From: JBGCEZ01 sp045106735
GTDB taxonomy: Bacteria > Planctomycetota > Phycisphaerae > Phycisphaerales > SM1A02
Reading direction: 5' to 3'
NCBI GenBank assembly: GCA_045106735.1
Contig: JBGCEZ010000003.1
Location: 46,744 to 110,743, forward strand
Length of the DNA stretch: 64,000 nucleotides
Shown piece by piece: positions 51,027 to 59,927 of the stretch. Positions within the stretch are counted from its first letter, which is position 1; the number at the start of each line of letters is the position of its first letter. Under the pieces are notes generated by a model. The model saw only the letters and a list, made by a program, of their open reading frames with translations, was not told the DNA's origin and did not search any database. The position numbers and the translations under genes are program-made.

Positions 51027-51823
51027 GGGGCGGGATCCGAGGGGGTGGGCGGGGGCACCGGAGCCGTGCCGGCGGTACTGGCGGTACTGGCTGGGTCATC
51101 GGCGGCCGGGTTGCCGGGGTTGCTGGAGTCGCCGGGGGCGGCGGTTTCCGTCGACGCGTCGGCCGAGGCATCGGGCACCACGTCCGGCGGCGCGATCGGC
51201 GTGGACATGAGCGTCCGCAAGCTCTGCACGTACGGCCAGCCCGACCAGAGCGTCACAAGCACAATGCCGGCAGTGAGCGAGGCATTGATGGCCATCGCCC
51301 AGGTGTTCTCGTGCGGGGCAAAGTTTGCGGTCACGAGCAGGATGATCGGCACTCCGGCGGACTGGAGGATCATCTTGAGCTTGCCGGCGGCCTGGGCGCC
51401 GAAGTCCACGCCCATGCCCTCGGCCACGCCACGCACGCTCGTGACCAGCAGTTCGCGGGCCAGAATCAGGACGACGGCGGCGGCGGGAACAGCGGTGGCG
51501 GTGGTGATGAACCGGCCCGCGTCGGCCCACTCGGTGACGGCGAAGCGGGGGCCGGCCAGGTAGACGAAGGCCCCCAGCACGAGGACCTTGTCGCAGAACG
51601 GGTCCATGATCCGCCCGAAGAGGCTGGTGGCTTTCCACCGCCGGGCCAGCCATCCGTCAAGAGCGTCGGTGACCGCGGCCAAGACGAAGACGGCGATGGC
51701 GAGGTTCGCAATCCACGCGGGTCCATCCGGGTACCGGTAGAACCCCAGCAGCGCGAAGAACGACGCGGCGAGGATGAGCCGGAGCACGGTCAGCGCGTTC
51801 GGGACCTGGCGACGGGGCAGCAT
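51023..51823 (-). CDS. pgsA: CDP-diacylglycerol-glycerol-3-phosphate 3-phosphatidyltransferase
   Basis: The start at MLPRRQVPNALTVLRL has TAGCAT 8 nt upstream. The 266-residue protein has several membrane helices and a complete CDP-alcohol phosphotransferase motif, DALDGWLARRWKATSLFGRI followed by MDPFCDK (Asp-x2-Asp-Gly-x2-Ala-Arg-x8-Gly-x3-Asp-x3-Asp). ARELLVTSVRGVAEG is the PgsA-specific follow-on segment. The last 60 residues are a Pro/Ala/Ser-rich tail with no family counterpart. It makes phosphatidylglycerol phosphate at the inner membrane. Confidence 0.94.
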   Translation of the reverse strand: MLPRRQVPNALTVLRLILAASFFALLGFYRYPDGPAWIANLAIAVFVLAAVTDALDGWLARRWKATSLFGRIMDPFCDKVLVLGAFVYLAGPRFAVTEWADAGRFITTATAVPAAAVVLILARELLVTSVRGVAEGMGVDFGAQAAGKLKMILQSAGVPIILLVTANFAPHENTWAMAINASLTAGIVLVTLWSGWPYVQSLRTLMSTPIAPPDVVPDASADASTETAAPGDSSNPGNPAADDPASTASTAGTAPVPPPTPSDPAP

Positions 51824-51831
51824 GCGGGAGA

Positions 51832-51837
51832 ATGCTA
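51832..51837 (-). promoter_or_regulatory. -10-like hexamer TAGCAT before pgsA
   Basis: TAGCAT on the minus strand, 8 nt from the ATG at 51823, with no Shine-Dalgarno. Confidence 0.5.
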
Positions 51838-52343
51838 GCAAAGCCCGGCCCGGAGCCGACGCCGCGCGAACCGCCGCGCGCGAATCCAGTTCCGAAGGGG
51901 GCTTCGGCGGCGTTGAGGGGCCATTCCGGGAGCCGCGGGCACACCCGGCACCGCGGGGCCGTCGGCACCATCCGTCGACCCCGGCCGAATCCCGGCCGTC
52001 GGCGGGTCCGAACCCGCGCGCCGGGGGCGCCCGGTGGCTTCCGGCGCGGTTGCGAGGGGTGGTCGGACGGCCTATCCTCCGCCCCTCGCCGGAGCGCCCC
52101 ATACAGAAGTAGGGGGCATGCCCTCGACCGGGTTCCGGCGGTGACGTCTCGCGTCCGCCGCGGGAGGTCGGATGCTCGCCAGTGGCCACCATCCGTCGGC
52201 CGGGTCTCTCCGTGAGCCCCAAACGCCGGGCGGGGGTCCCCAGCGGGGCGCTTCCGCGTCCCGTCCCACTCCGGTCCTCGGCCCCCATCGGCCGCATCCG
52301 GACCGTCCAACAGGCCTCCCCGGAGGCCCGGAACGCCCGCGGC
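51838..52343. other. Divergent spacer between pgsA and nuoJ
   Basis: About 500 bp without a supported gene. Open frames that extend nuoJ upstream are Arg/Pro-rich and lack a ribosome-binding site. The only recognisable element is the promoter at 52050-52078, which implies a nuoJ leader of about 260 nt of unknown function. A very short AUG frame at about 52117 has a GGGGG only 1 nt before it and is not convincing as a uORF. Confidence 0.65.
52050..52078 (+). promoter_or_regulatory. Candidate sigma70-type promoter of nuoJKLMN
   Basis: TTGCGA at 52050-52055, a 17-nt spacer, and TATCCT at 52073-52078. This is the only site in the window where both hexamers and ideal spacing are visible. The predicted start near 52085 is about 260 nt before the nuoJ ATG. 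Confidence 0.5.
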
Positions 52344-53645
52344 ATGTCTTCACCCGTCATCTACCTCCTGAGCCTCGTCGGTGCGGCGGGTCTGTTTCTG
52401 TTGCTTCGCCGCGGAAACGAGTCGCGCCGCGATCGTGGTCTTCGGGCCGCGGGCGTGTTGCTCGGGCTGGGCACGGTCGTCTACCTGATCCTGCAGACGA
52501 TCGAGTCGGTCGCGGGTGAGGCGAATCGGCCGGGCGTGTTCTTCATCATCTTTGCGGCCGTCGCGGTGATCTCCGCCGGCCAGATGATCAGTACGCGGCG
52601 TCCGGTCTACTCGGCCCTGCACTTTGTGATGGTCGTGATTGCGTCGGCCGGCCTGCTGCTGATGGCCGAGGCGGAGTTCATCGCCTTCGCCCTCATCATC
52701 GTCTACGCCGGGGCGATCCTGATCACGTACATGTTCGTGCTCATGCTCGCCCAGCAGGCGCCCGATCCGGACGACGAAGACGGCATCCCGGAATACGACC
52801 GCTTCGCCCGTGAGCCGCTCGCCGGCGCGATCGTCGGCTTCGTCTTGATCGCCCTGATCACGCGGACGACGTTCGACGGGGCCATGGGCGCCCAGCCGCG
52901 AATCGATACCCCCGGGGCGTTTGTCGAGTCGTGGACCCGTCTGACCCAGATGCCGGGCCGGCTTGAAGAAGTCCTCGCCGCCGACGGCTCGTCGCCCGAG
53001 TTGGTGCGCGACGACGCGGGACGGCCCGTGCTCCGCTACGACCTCACGGCCGTGGCCGACCTCACCGGCTCGCCCGATCGCGCGGCCATCGAATCGATGA
53101 TCGCCGGCAGCCCGGGCATCACGCTCGACCGCGTGCAGGCCCGCCGCGACGTCGACTTGCCGTACACCCTCGGCTTCTTCTCAATCGACGCCGACGTGGC
53201 GGCCGAGCAGTTCCCGCCCCTCGGGTCGGCCGAGCTGGCCGCGGCCCCCGGCGAAACACTGGCCCGCACCCGATTTGCCCTCGAGCGAACCGGACTGGTC
53301 ATCGCCGGAGCCGGCGGCGTCGGCTTCAAGGTCCAGACCATCGACGCCCGAGCCGCGGTCACCGTGGACGGGGCGACGGAGTACGTCCGCGTCCCCGGCG
53401 ATGCCCGGCCGGACAACATCCAGTCGGTCGGCCTGGCCCTGATCACCGAGTTCCCCGCGTCGCTGGAAATCGCCGGCGTGATCCTGCTGATGGCGATGTT
53501 CGGAGCCGTGATCCTGGCCCGCCGCCAGATCGAGCTGACCGAAGACGAGAAGCGGGCCGCCGCTGGCCTGCGACGCCTGGGCGAATACGACTACGACGAA
53601 GCCGACGACGGTGGCGAACCTCGCGCGGCGGGAGACCCGGCATGA
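52344..53645 (+). CDS. nuoJ: NADH-quinone oxidoreductase subunit J with a ~180-residue insertion
   Basis: The start at MSSPVIYLLSLVG is set by homology. Of 433 residues, the first 175 give the NuoJ core helices, including the conserved FIAFALIIVYAGAILITYMFVLML. Residues 360-395 give the usual end segment ALITEFPASLEIAGVILLMAMFGAVILARRQ. The roughly 180 residues between them (SWTRLTQMPGRLEEVLAADG to DARPDNIQ) are hydrophilic and not part of typical NuoJ (184 residues in E. coli). The subunit belongs to the proton-pumping membrane arm of complex I. The stop overlaps nuoK as ATGA. nuoA-I are not upstream. Confidence 0.92.
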   Translation: MSSPVIYLLSLVGAAGLFLLLRRGNESRRDRGLRAAGVLLGLGTVVYLILQTIESVAGEANRPGVFFIIFAAVAVISAGQMISTRRPVYSALHFVMVVIASAGLLLMAEAEFIAFALIIVYAGAILITYMFVLMLAQQAPDPDDEDGIPEYDRFAREPLAGAIVGFVLIALITRTTFDGAMGAQPRIDTPGAFVESWTRLTQMPGRLEEVLAADGSSPELVRDDAGRPVLRYDLTAVADLTGSPDRAAIESMIAGSPGITLDRVQARRDVDLPYTLGFFSIDADVAAEQFPPLGSAELAAAPGETLARTRFALERTGLVIAGAGGVGFKVQTIDARAAVTVDGATEYVRVPGDARPDNIQSVGLALITEFPASLEIAGVILLMAMFGAVILARRQIELTEDEKRAAAGLRRLGEYDYDEADDGGEPRAAGDPA

Positions 53646-53980
53646 GCATCATGCTTGCGGACATCACGCCGATGGCGGACGCCCAACTGGCCCAGTACCT
53701 GCTGGTCAGCGGCATCCTGTTCACCCTCGGCCTGGTCGGCTTTCTGACCCGGCGGAACATGATCGTCATGTTCCTCTGCACCGAGCTCATGTTTCAGGCG
53801 GCAGCCCTGGCCTTCGTGGCCTTCGGCCGCTTCCACCATGACTTCTCCGGTCAGGTCTTCGTGATCTTCATTCTGACCATCGCCGCAGCCGAAGCGGCGT
53901 TGGCCCTGGGCCTGGTGGTGCTTCTGTACCGCCGGAACGAAACACTCAGCACCGAGGCGTGGACCGAGCTTCGAGACTGA
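53642..53980 (+). CDS. nuoK: NADH-quinone oxidoreductase subunit K
   Basis: The 112-residue protein has three membrane helices. Typical segments are LLVSGILFTLGLVGFLTRRN, MFLCTELMFQAAALAFVAF with the conserved membrane Glu (about residue 41), and FVIFILTIAAAEAALALGLVVLL with the second buried Glu (about 79). Both glutamates take part in proton transfer in the membrane arm. The start overlaps the nuoJ stop. A 106-bp gap with no other gene separates it from nuoL. Confidence 0.96.
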   Translation: MSIMLADITPMADAQLAQYLLVSGILFTLGLVGFLTRRNMIVMFLCTELMFQAAALAFVAFGRFHHDFSGQVFVIFILTIAAAEAALALGLVVLLYRRNETLSTEAWTELRD

Positions 53981-54086
53981 ATGGAGCCCACCGCGCGAGC
54001 GGGGGGCTTTGCTCTTTCCGGTCCACACTGTTCGCCCCGCGTTCCCGCCTGCTCGGGAACGTCAACGCGAGGGAGCCGCACGCGGC

Positions 54087-56267
54087 ATGAATCCGATCAC
54101 TCCCCTCATCCCGGCCGTCCTCGGGAAGGCCGACGAGACCAAGAAGGTCTTCGACCTGGCCGAGGTCCTGCCCGCGGCCGATGCCGCCGGTCCTGCATGG
54201 GCCGGCCTCATCTTGCTGCTGCCCATCCTGTCGCTCTGCGCCTGCGGCGTCTTCGCCGCCATGGGCGTCAAGAGCAAGCTGCCGGCCTATGCGACCGTCG
54301 GCTTCCTGGGGGCGAGCTTCCTCACGGTGCTGGCCCTGTTCATGGGACACCACGGCGAACCCGTGGTCGTGCACCTCTTCGACTGGATCAACCTGAGCTG
54401 GGGCGACGGAGCCGGCGAGACGTTCGCCGCGAACTTCTCGCTGTACGTCGATGACCTGACGCTGCTCTGGATGCTCTTTGTCACCGGGCTCGGCACGCTG
54501 ATCGCCCTCTACGCCAGCGAATACATGGAACCGGACCAGGGCGTCGGCTACTGCCGCTTCTTTGCCGGCGTCAGCGTGTTCCTCTTCGCCATGAGCTGCC
54601 TGGTGATGGGCGACAACCTCGTCCTGCTGTACCTCGGCTGGGAAGGCGTGGGCTTCGCCAGCTACATGCTGATCGGCTACTACTACACCAAGCCCGAAGC
54701 GGTGGCCGCGGCCAAGAAGGCGTTCATCGTCAACCGCATCGGCGACCTCGGACTCGCCCTCGGCATCTACATGACGTGGCTGACCTTCGGCACCGTCGAG
54801 TACGACGCGCTCTTCGCCGCGGTGGCCGCCGGCCAGGCGAGCGACGGATCGGCCGTCGTCGGCGGCTGGCAAGTCTCGGTCATCCCGTTCCTGTTCATGA
54901 TCGGCGCCTTCGGCAAGTCTGCCCAGGTGCCGCTGTACGTCTGGCTGCCGGACGCGATGGAAGGCCCGACCCCGGTGTCGGCCCTCATCCACGCCGCGAC
55001 CATGGTGACGGCCGGCGTCTACCTGCTGTGCCGCTTGTTCCCGCTGATGCAGCTCCACGAGCTCGCGCTGCCGACGGTGGCCTGGGTGGGCGGCATCACC
55101 GCCTTGCTGGCCGCCACGATTGGCATGGCCCAGTACGACATCAAGCGGATCATGGCCTACTCGACGGTCAGTCAGCTCGGGTACATGTTCCTGGGCGTGG
55201 GCGTCATGACGACCTACGCGTCGGCCTACCACGTCTTCACCCACGCCTTCTTCAAGGCGGTGCTCTTCCTGACCTGCGGGGCGATCATGCACGGCTTCGC
55301 CGGGCAGCTCGACCTGCGGAAGCTCTCGGGCCTCCGGAAGATGCCGGGCTGGCGCGTGGTGTCCTACACCATGCTCTACGGCTGCCTGTGCTTGGCTGGG
55401 TTCCCCTACATCACCAGCGGGTTCTTCAGCAAGGACAAGATCATGGCCGAGGCGTTCATCACGCACGGCCCGGGCTACACCGCCCTCGGCGTGATCGCGT
55501 TGATCACCGCCTTGCTGACCGCCTACTACACGTTCCGCGTGTGGTTCCGCGTGTGTGCCGGTCCGGCCCACTACGAGATGGGCGACGATCACCACGGCGA
55601 TGACCACGGACACGACGACGCCCACGCCGGCGACGATCACGGCCATGAGCCGCATCCGCCGCGGATCGCCATCAACGCGGTGCTGATCATCATCACCGCT
55701 TTCGCCGCCATCGCGATTTTCCTGGGCCCATGGCTCAAGGGCATGGTCAGTGGCTCGTCGGCGGGCGGCGGGGTTCCCGGGGCCACCGGCGTTGTCCATC
55801 ACGGCGAAGGCTTCTGGGGCGATGCCCACAAGTGGATGCCCCTCGTCGCCAGCATCACGACCCTCGTGGGCATCAGCATCGCGTGGTACCTGCACCTGGC
55901 CAACCGCCGGGCGGCCGACTCCCTGCGGGCCGGCTTGTTGGGCAACCCGCTGGTCCGCTGGATTCCGACGGCGATGGAACGCAAGTGGTACGTGGACGAG
56001 ATCTACGAAGCCACCATCCGCAAGCCGCTCTGGATCATCGGGACCGCGCTGGCGATGCTCGACCGAATCTTGATCGATGGCGTGGTGGTCGATGGCACGG
56101 CCAAGGGCGTTCGCGGCCTCGGCCGGATGTTCCAGCCGCTGCAGAACGGACTGCTGCATTCGTACGCGGTCTCCATGGCCGGTGGCGTTGCCCTCGTGGC
56201 GCTGCTTGTCCTCTACATGCCCGACCTCGTGGTCATGCTGCGGGGCGTCTTCGGAGGCCAGGGCTGA
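54087..56267 (+). CDS. nuoL: NADH-quinone oxidoreductase subunit L
   Basis: The start at MNPITPLIPAV has GGGAG about 11 nt upstream. The 726-residue antiporter-like subunit shows LVLLYLGWEGVGFASYMLIG with the key Glu, VWLPDAMEGPTPVSALIHAATMVTAGVYL with the conserved Lys/His region, and IMAYSTVSQLGYM. Near residues 500-526 a cytoplasmic or periplasmic loop holds 8 His among acidic residues (DDHHGDDHGHDDAHAGDDHG). The long C-terminal lateral helix region ends at LVVMLRG. It is part of the distal proton pump. nuoM follows after 3 nt. Confidence 0.96.
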   Translation: MNPITPLIPAVLGKADETKKVFDLAEVLPAADAAGPAWAGLILLLPILSLCACGVFAAMGVKSKLPAYATVGFLGASFLTVLALFMGHHGEPVVVHLFDWINLSWGDGAGETFAANFSLYVDDLTLLWMLFVTGLGTLIALYASEYMEPDQGVGYCRFFAGVSVFLFAMSCLVMGDNLVLLYLGWEGVGFASYMLIGYYYTKPEAVAAAKKAFIVNRIGDLGLALGIYMTWLTFGTVEYDALFAAVAAGQASDGSAVVGGWQVSVIPFLFMIGAFGKSAQVPLYVWLPDAMEGPTPVSALIHAATMVTAGVYLLCRLFPLMQLHELALPTVAWVGGITALLAATIGMAQYDIKRIMAYSTVSQLGYMFLGVGVMTTYASAYHVFTHAFFKAVLFLTCGAIMHGFAGQLDLRKLSGLRKMPGWRVVSYTMLYGCLCLAGFPYITSGFFSKDKIMAEAFITHGPGYTALGVIALITALLTAYYTFRVWFRVCAGPAHYEMGDDHHGDDHGHDDAHAGDDHGHEPHPPRIAINAVLIIITAFAAIAIFLGPWLKGMVSGSSAGGGVPGATGVVHHGEGFWGDAHKWMPLVASITTLVGISIAWYLHLANRRAADSLRAGLLGNPLVRWIPTAMERKWYVDEIYEATIRKPLWIIGTALAMLDRILIDGVVVDGTAKGVRGLGRMFQPLQNGLLHSYAVSMAGGVALVALLVLYMPDLVVMLRGVFGGQG

Positions 56268-56270
56268 GCC

Positions 56271-58082
56271 ATGCTGCCGATCGCACTGATTCTCGTACCA
56301 CTGCTCGGCGTTCTGCCGATCGTCTTTCTTCCCGCCGCCCGCGCGAAGTGGGTGGCCCTGGCCACCACTGGCATCACCTTCCTGGTGTCGATCGTCGCGG
56401 CGATGAGCTTTGGCCGCGGGGCCGATGAAGCCGGCTGGGGCCTGCGGCAAGCCATCCCGTGGCTTGAGTCCATCGGCGTCACGCTGAACATGCGGGCCGA
56501 CATGGTCTCGCTGATGCTCATCCTGCTGACGACGTTCTTGATGCCGCTGTGCATCCTGGGCTCGTTCACCGCGGTGAACACGCGGCTCAAGGAGTACTAC
56601 GCCTGGCTGCTCGTCCTGCAAGGGGCGATGACCGGCGTGTTCCTGGCCAGCGACGTCATCTTCTTCTACATCTGCTTCGAGTTCACCCTCGTGCCGATGT
56701 ACTTCCTCATCGCCATCTACGGCGGCGAGGGACGGGCGGCCGCGGCCGTCAAGTTCTTCCTGTACACGTTCACCGGTTCGCTGGTGACCCTCGCCGGCGT
56801 GCTGTACCTCGCCTGGTGGGCGAGCGGCGACGTGGGCGGCTGGACGTTCGACATCCAGACCCTCACCGACCGCGCGGTCAACGGCATCCTGTTGCCGGCC
56901 GACGGCGTGACGGGCGGGGCGACGCTGATGCTCTCGGGCAAGGAGCAGGCCCTCTTGCTGCTCGCCCTGATGGCCGGCTTCGCCGTCAAGGTGCCGCTGT
57001 TCCCGGTGCACACCTGGCTGCCGCTGGCCCACACCGAAGCCCCGACCGCGGGCTCGGTCGTCCTCGCCGGCGTATTGCTGAAGCTCGGCACCTACGGCCT
57101 CTACCGTTTCGTGTTGCCGATCGTCCCCGAGGCGGTCGTCGAGTACGCCCCGATCATCGGCATCCTGGCCGTGATCGCGATCCTCTACGGGGCGCTGATC
57201 TGCTGGGTGCAGGACGACGTGAAGAAGCTCGTCGCCTACTCATCGGTCAGCCACCTTGGCTTCTGTGTGCTGGGCCTGTTCGCCCTGAACCCGATGGGCC
57301 TGCAGGGCTCCGTGCTGTACATGATCAACCACGGTCTGAGCACCGGCGCGTTGTTCTTCATGATCGGCATGATGTACGAGCGGTACCACACCCGCGACAT
57401 GAACAAGATCGGCGGCCTGGCCAAGAAGATGCCCGTCTGGGCGTGCTTCATGGTCTTCTTCGTGCTCTCGAGCGTCGGCCTGCCCGGACTGAATGGCTTT
57501 GTCAGCGAGTTCCTCTGCCTGATCGCGGCGTTCACCGCGACCGGCGACGCTGGCCTGGCCTATCCCGGCATGCTCGGACCGTGGTACGCCGCCTTTGCCG
57601 GCGTCGGCATGATCCTGGCCGCGATGTACCTGCTGATCATGACCGGCAAGGTGGTCTTCGGTCCGCTCCGCGAACCGGCCCACGGCGATGACGACCACAG
57701 CCCGTTGCCGGCGGACATGAACGCCCGCGAGATCGCGGTCGTCACGCCGCTGGCCATCCTTTGCGTGGTGCTTGGCCTCCAGCCGGGCCTGCTCATGGAC
57801 CGGCTCGACGCCCCGATCGAACAGCTGCTCGGCGATGCCGACTACCCGCGGCTGGTCCGCGAGGCGTTGGCCGCCGACGCGGCGAGCGCGGTCGCGGCCG
57901 ACGAAGCGGGCGCCGACTTCGAGTTGGGCATCACGCCCGAGTCGCCGGCCACGTCCGAATCCAACACCACTCCCGAAATCTCTGATGGGGCGCTGACCGC
58001 GGCCACCGTCATGCCGGACCTTCCGGCCGTCGTGGGCGTCCTGCCCACCGAAGCGGTCCTGGAGGACGGCCGCGATGGCTGA
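56271..58082 (+). CDS. nuoM: NADH-quinone oxidoreductase subunit M
   Basis: The 603-residue antiporter-like subunit has the conserved FYICFEFTLVPMYFLIAIYG (functional Glu), HTWLPLAHTEAPTAGSVVLAGVLLKLGTYG and KKLVAYSSVSHLGFCVLG (Lys and His) segments. After the last helix (about 510) come roughly 90 acidic, Ala/Thr/Pro-rich residues not present in typical NuoM. Its 3' end overlaps nuoN by 8 bp. Confidence 0.96.
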   Translation: MLPIALILVPLLGVLPIVFLPAARAKWVALATTGITFLVSIVAAMSFGRGADEAGWGLRQAIPWLESIGVTLNMRADMVSLMLILLTTFLMPLCILGSFTAVNTRLKEYYAWLLVLQGAMTGVFLASDVIFFYICFEFTLVPMYFLIAIYGGEGRAAAAVKFFLYTFTGSLVTLAGVLYLAWWASGDVGGWTFDIQTLTDRAVNGILLPADGVTGGATLMLSGKEQALLLLALMAGFAVKVPLFPVHTWLPLAHTEAPTAGSVVLAGVLLKLGTYGLYRFVLPIVPEAVVEYAPIIGILAVIAILYGALICWVQDDVKKLVAYSSVSHLGFCVLGLFALNPMGLQGSVLYMINHGLSTGALFFMIGMMYERYHTRDMNKIGGLAKKMPVWACFMVFFVLSSVGLPGLNGFVSEFLCLIAAFTATGDAGLAYPGMLGPWYAAFAGVGMILAAMYLLIMTGKVVFGPLREPAHGDDDHSPLPADMNAREIAVVTPLAILCVVLGLQPGLLMDRLDAPIEQLLGDADYPRLVREALAADAASAVAADEAGADFELGITPESPATSESNTTPEISDGALTAATVMPDLPAVVGVLPTEAVLEDGRDG

Positions 58083-59715
58083 GAAGCTCTGGCTCCTGAT
58101 CCCCGAGCTGATCCTGTTCGCTGGCGCGGTGACCGCGGCGGTGATGGGACTCTCGCGGGAGCGCCGCGTGCGCGACCTGCTGTCGCCCACGGTGATCGGC
58201 TTCCTCGTCGTCGCCGGCATCAGCGTGCCGATCGTCCACGGTTCCGAACGTGGGGTTGAATGGAGCAGTGCGCTCATCAGCCCGGGACTCGCCGGCTACG
58301 TCAAGCTGCTGACCTGCTTCGTCGGCATCCTGCTCGTCATGCTGGGCACCGGCTCGGTGGACCGCAAGATGGAAGCCGACGTGGCCGCCGGGCGCGTGGC
58401 CTTTGACCCGCTGCGGGCCAGCCGCGGCGAGTTCCACGCGTTCTTCCTGCTGAGCCTCATCGGCGTGATGCTTTGCTCGCACGCCACCGACCTGATCTGG
58501 CTGTTCGTCGCGCTGGAACTCACCAGTCTGCCGACGTACATCATGGTCGCGATCAGCCGCCCGGCGAAACGGGCGCAAGAAGCGAGCATGAAGTACTTCT
58601 TCCTGGGCGCGCTCGCGGCGGCGATCTTCCTGTACGGATTCGCCCTGATCTACGGCGCGACCGGCACCGTGAACCTCGCCGAACTCAAGGCCGTCCTGGG
58701 CGGCGACGGCGAGTTCGCCGGCCGGGCGCTTGGCCCGATGGGCGAGCTCGGTGCGGTGATGGTGATCCTCGGCATCTCCTTCAAGATCGCCGCGGCCCCG
58801 ATGCACTTCTACGCCGCCGACGTGTACGAAGGGGCCGCCTCGCCGGTCACCGCGTTCCTCGGCTTTGTGCCCAAGACCGCGGGCATGGTCGCCCTGATGA
58901 CCTTGCTTTCGGCCCTCGATTGGACCGGCCCGGACGGCGGCCCGATCGCCACCACGCTGTGGATGATCGCGGTCCTGACCATGACCCTGGGCAACATCGG
59001 TGCGCTGCTGCAGCGTTCGGTGAAGCGCATGCTGGCGTACTCCAGCGTCGCCCACTCGGGCTACATGATCATCGGCCTGCTGGCCGGACCCGGCATCGGC
59101 TACGCGGCGATCCTGTTCTACCTGTTCGCCTACGGCCTGATGAATACCGGCGCGTTCGCCGTGCTCTCCGGGCTTGAACGCCAGGGCCGGGAGATCGAGT
59201 CGCTCGACGACCTGCCCGGCCTGCGGGCCAAGCACCCCGGCATGGCCTGGGCGCTCGCCCTGTGCAGCGGTTCGCTGCTCGGCTTCCCGCCGCTCCTCGG
59301 CTTCATCGGCAAGCTCTACCTGTTCATCGCCGGCGTCCAGTCGGGCCAGGTGGTGCTCGTGGTGATCGCCGGTCTGAACTCAGCGATCAGCGGCTACTAC
59401 TACCTGCAGCTCATCGGTCTGCCGATCCTGCGAGGTTCGACCGCCCGCAGCGAAGCGGTGCAGTCGACGCCGAGCGCCTGGCCGCGCATCGCTGCCTTGG
59501 TCGCCGCCGTGTCCGTGACCATCCTGCCGGTCTTCGCCCAGCCGCTGCTGCGGGCGGGTGAGCGAGCGGTGGGCTTGGACGCGGGGGAGGCAGACGCCGG
59601 TGATGCTTCAGCCGCGATCCCGGCCGAGGGCGATGGGGCGGCGGCCACGGCCGCGGACGAGGCGGTGGCGACCGAGACGCCGGAGTTGATCGGCGAGGGT
59701 TCGTCGGCGGGGTGA
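58075..59715 (+). CDS. nuoN: NADH-quinone oxidoreductase subunit N
   Basis: The 546-residue antiporter-like subunit has LIWLFVALELTSLPTYIMVA with the conserved Glu, MKYFFLGALAAAIFLYGFALIYGATG, and FKIAAAPMHFYAADVYEGAASPVTAFLGFVPKTAG, plus KRMLAYSSVAHSGYMIIGL with the key Lys. A 45-residue Ala/Glu/Asp-rich tail follows the last helix. It completes the JKLMN block of complex I. The probable terminator at 59729-59770 ends the operon. Confidence 0.96.
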   Translation: MAEKLWLLIPELILFAGAVTAAVMGLSRERRVRDLLSPTVIGFLVVAGISVPIVHGSERGVEWSSALISPGLAGYVKLLTCFVGILLVMLGTGSVDRKMEADVAAGRVAFDPLRASRGEFHAFFLLSLIGVMLCSHATDLIWLFVALELTSLPTYIMVAISRPAKRAQEASMKYFFLGALAAAIFLYGFALIYGATGTVNLAELKAVLGGDGEFAGRALGPMGELGAVMVILGISFKIAAAPMHFYAADVYEGAASPVTAFLGFVPKTAGMVALMTLLSALDWTGPDGGPIATTLWMIAVLTMTLGNIGALLQRSVKRMLAYSSVAHSGYMIIGLLAGPGIGYAAILFYLFAYGLMNTGAFAVLSGLERQGREIESLDDLPGLRAKHPGMAWALALCSGSLLGFPPLLGFIGKLYLFIAGVQSGQVVLVVIAGLNSAISGYYYLQLIGLPILRGSTARSEAVQSTPSAWPRIAALVAAVSVTILPVFAQPLLRAGERAVGLDAGEADAGDASAAIPAEGDGAAATAADEAVATETPELIGEGSSAG

Positions 59716-59728
59716 GCCATTGGGCTTC

Positions 59729-59770
59729 GCCCGCGCCGAAGGTTTTCGTCTCGGGCTTGCCAGTCTTTTT
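59729..59770 (+). terminator. Possible terminator after nuoN
   Basis: GCCCG/CGGGC and CGAA/TTCG pair around a GGTT loop (59729-59756), and TTTTT follows at 59766-59770. The stem is interrupted and the T-tract is 9 nt away, so this is tentative. Confidence 0.4.
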
Positions 59771-59860
59771 GACGGACCGTTTCCGCGACACGCGATGGTG
59801 TGGCCGGTCGCGGACTGACCGTCGCGCCGGGCCGGCTGGCTCGATGCTCGATGCTCGGCT

Positions 59861-59900
59861 GGTTGCCGGTTGCCGGTTGCCGGTTTCGCGTTACCGGTTG
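59861..59900. repeat. Short ggttgccggtt repeat between nuoN and lytR
   Basis: Three to four copies of a 7-8 bp ggttgcc unit lie in the 212-bp convergent gap between nuoN and the response-regulator stop. Confidence 0.75.
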
Positions 59901-59927
59901 CCCGCGGCCCGTCGCCTGCCCCTGAGC

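Noticed and set aside
52115..52145. Short upstream ORF in the nuoJ leader
   Set aside because: The G-run lies only 1 nt from its AUG and the frame has eight codons, so initiation there is not convincing.
53946..57032. 1028-codon open frame antisense to nuoL/nuoM
   Set aside because: Composition of a GC-driven shadow frame (Gln/His/Glu/Arg-rich); the opposite strand encodes clear complex I subunits.
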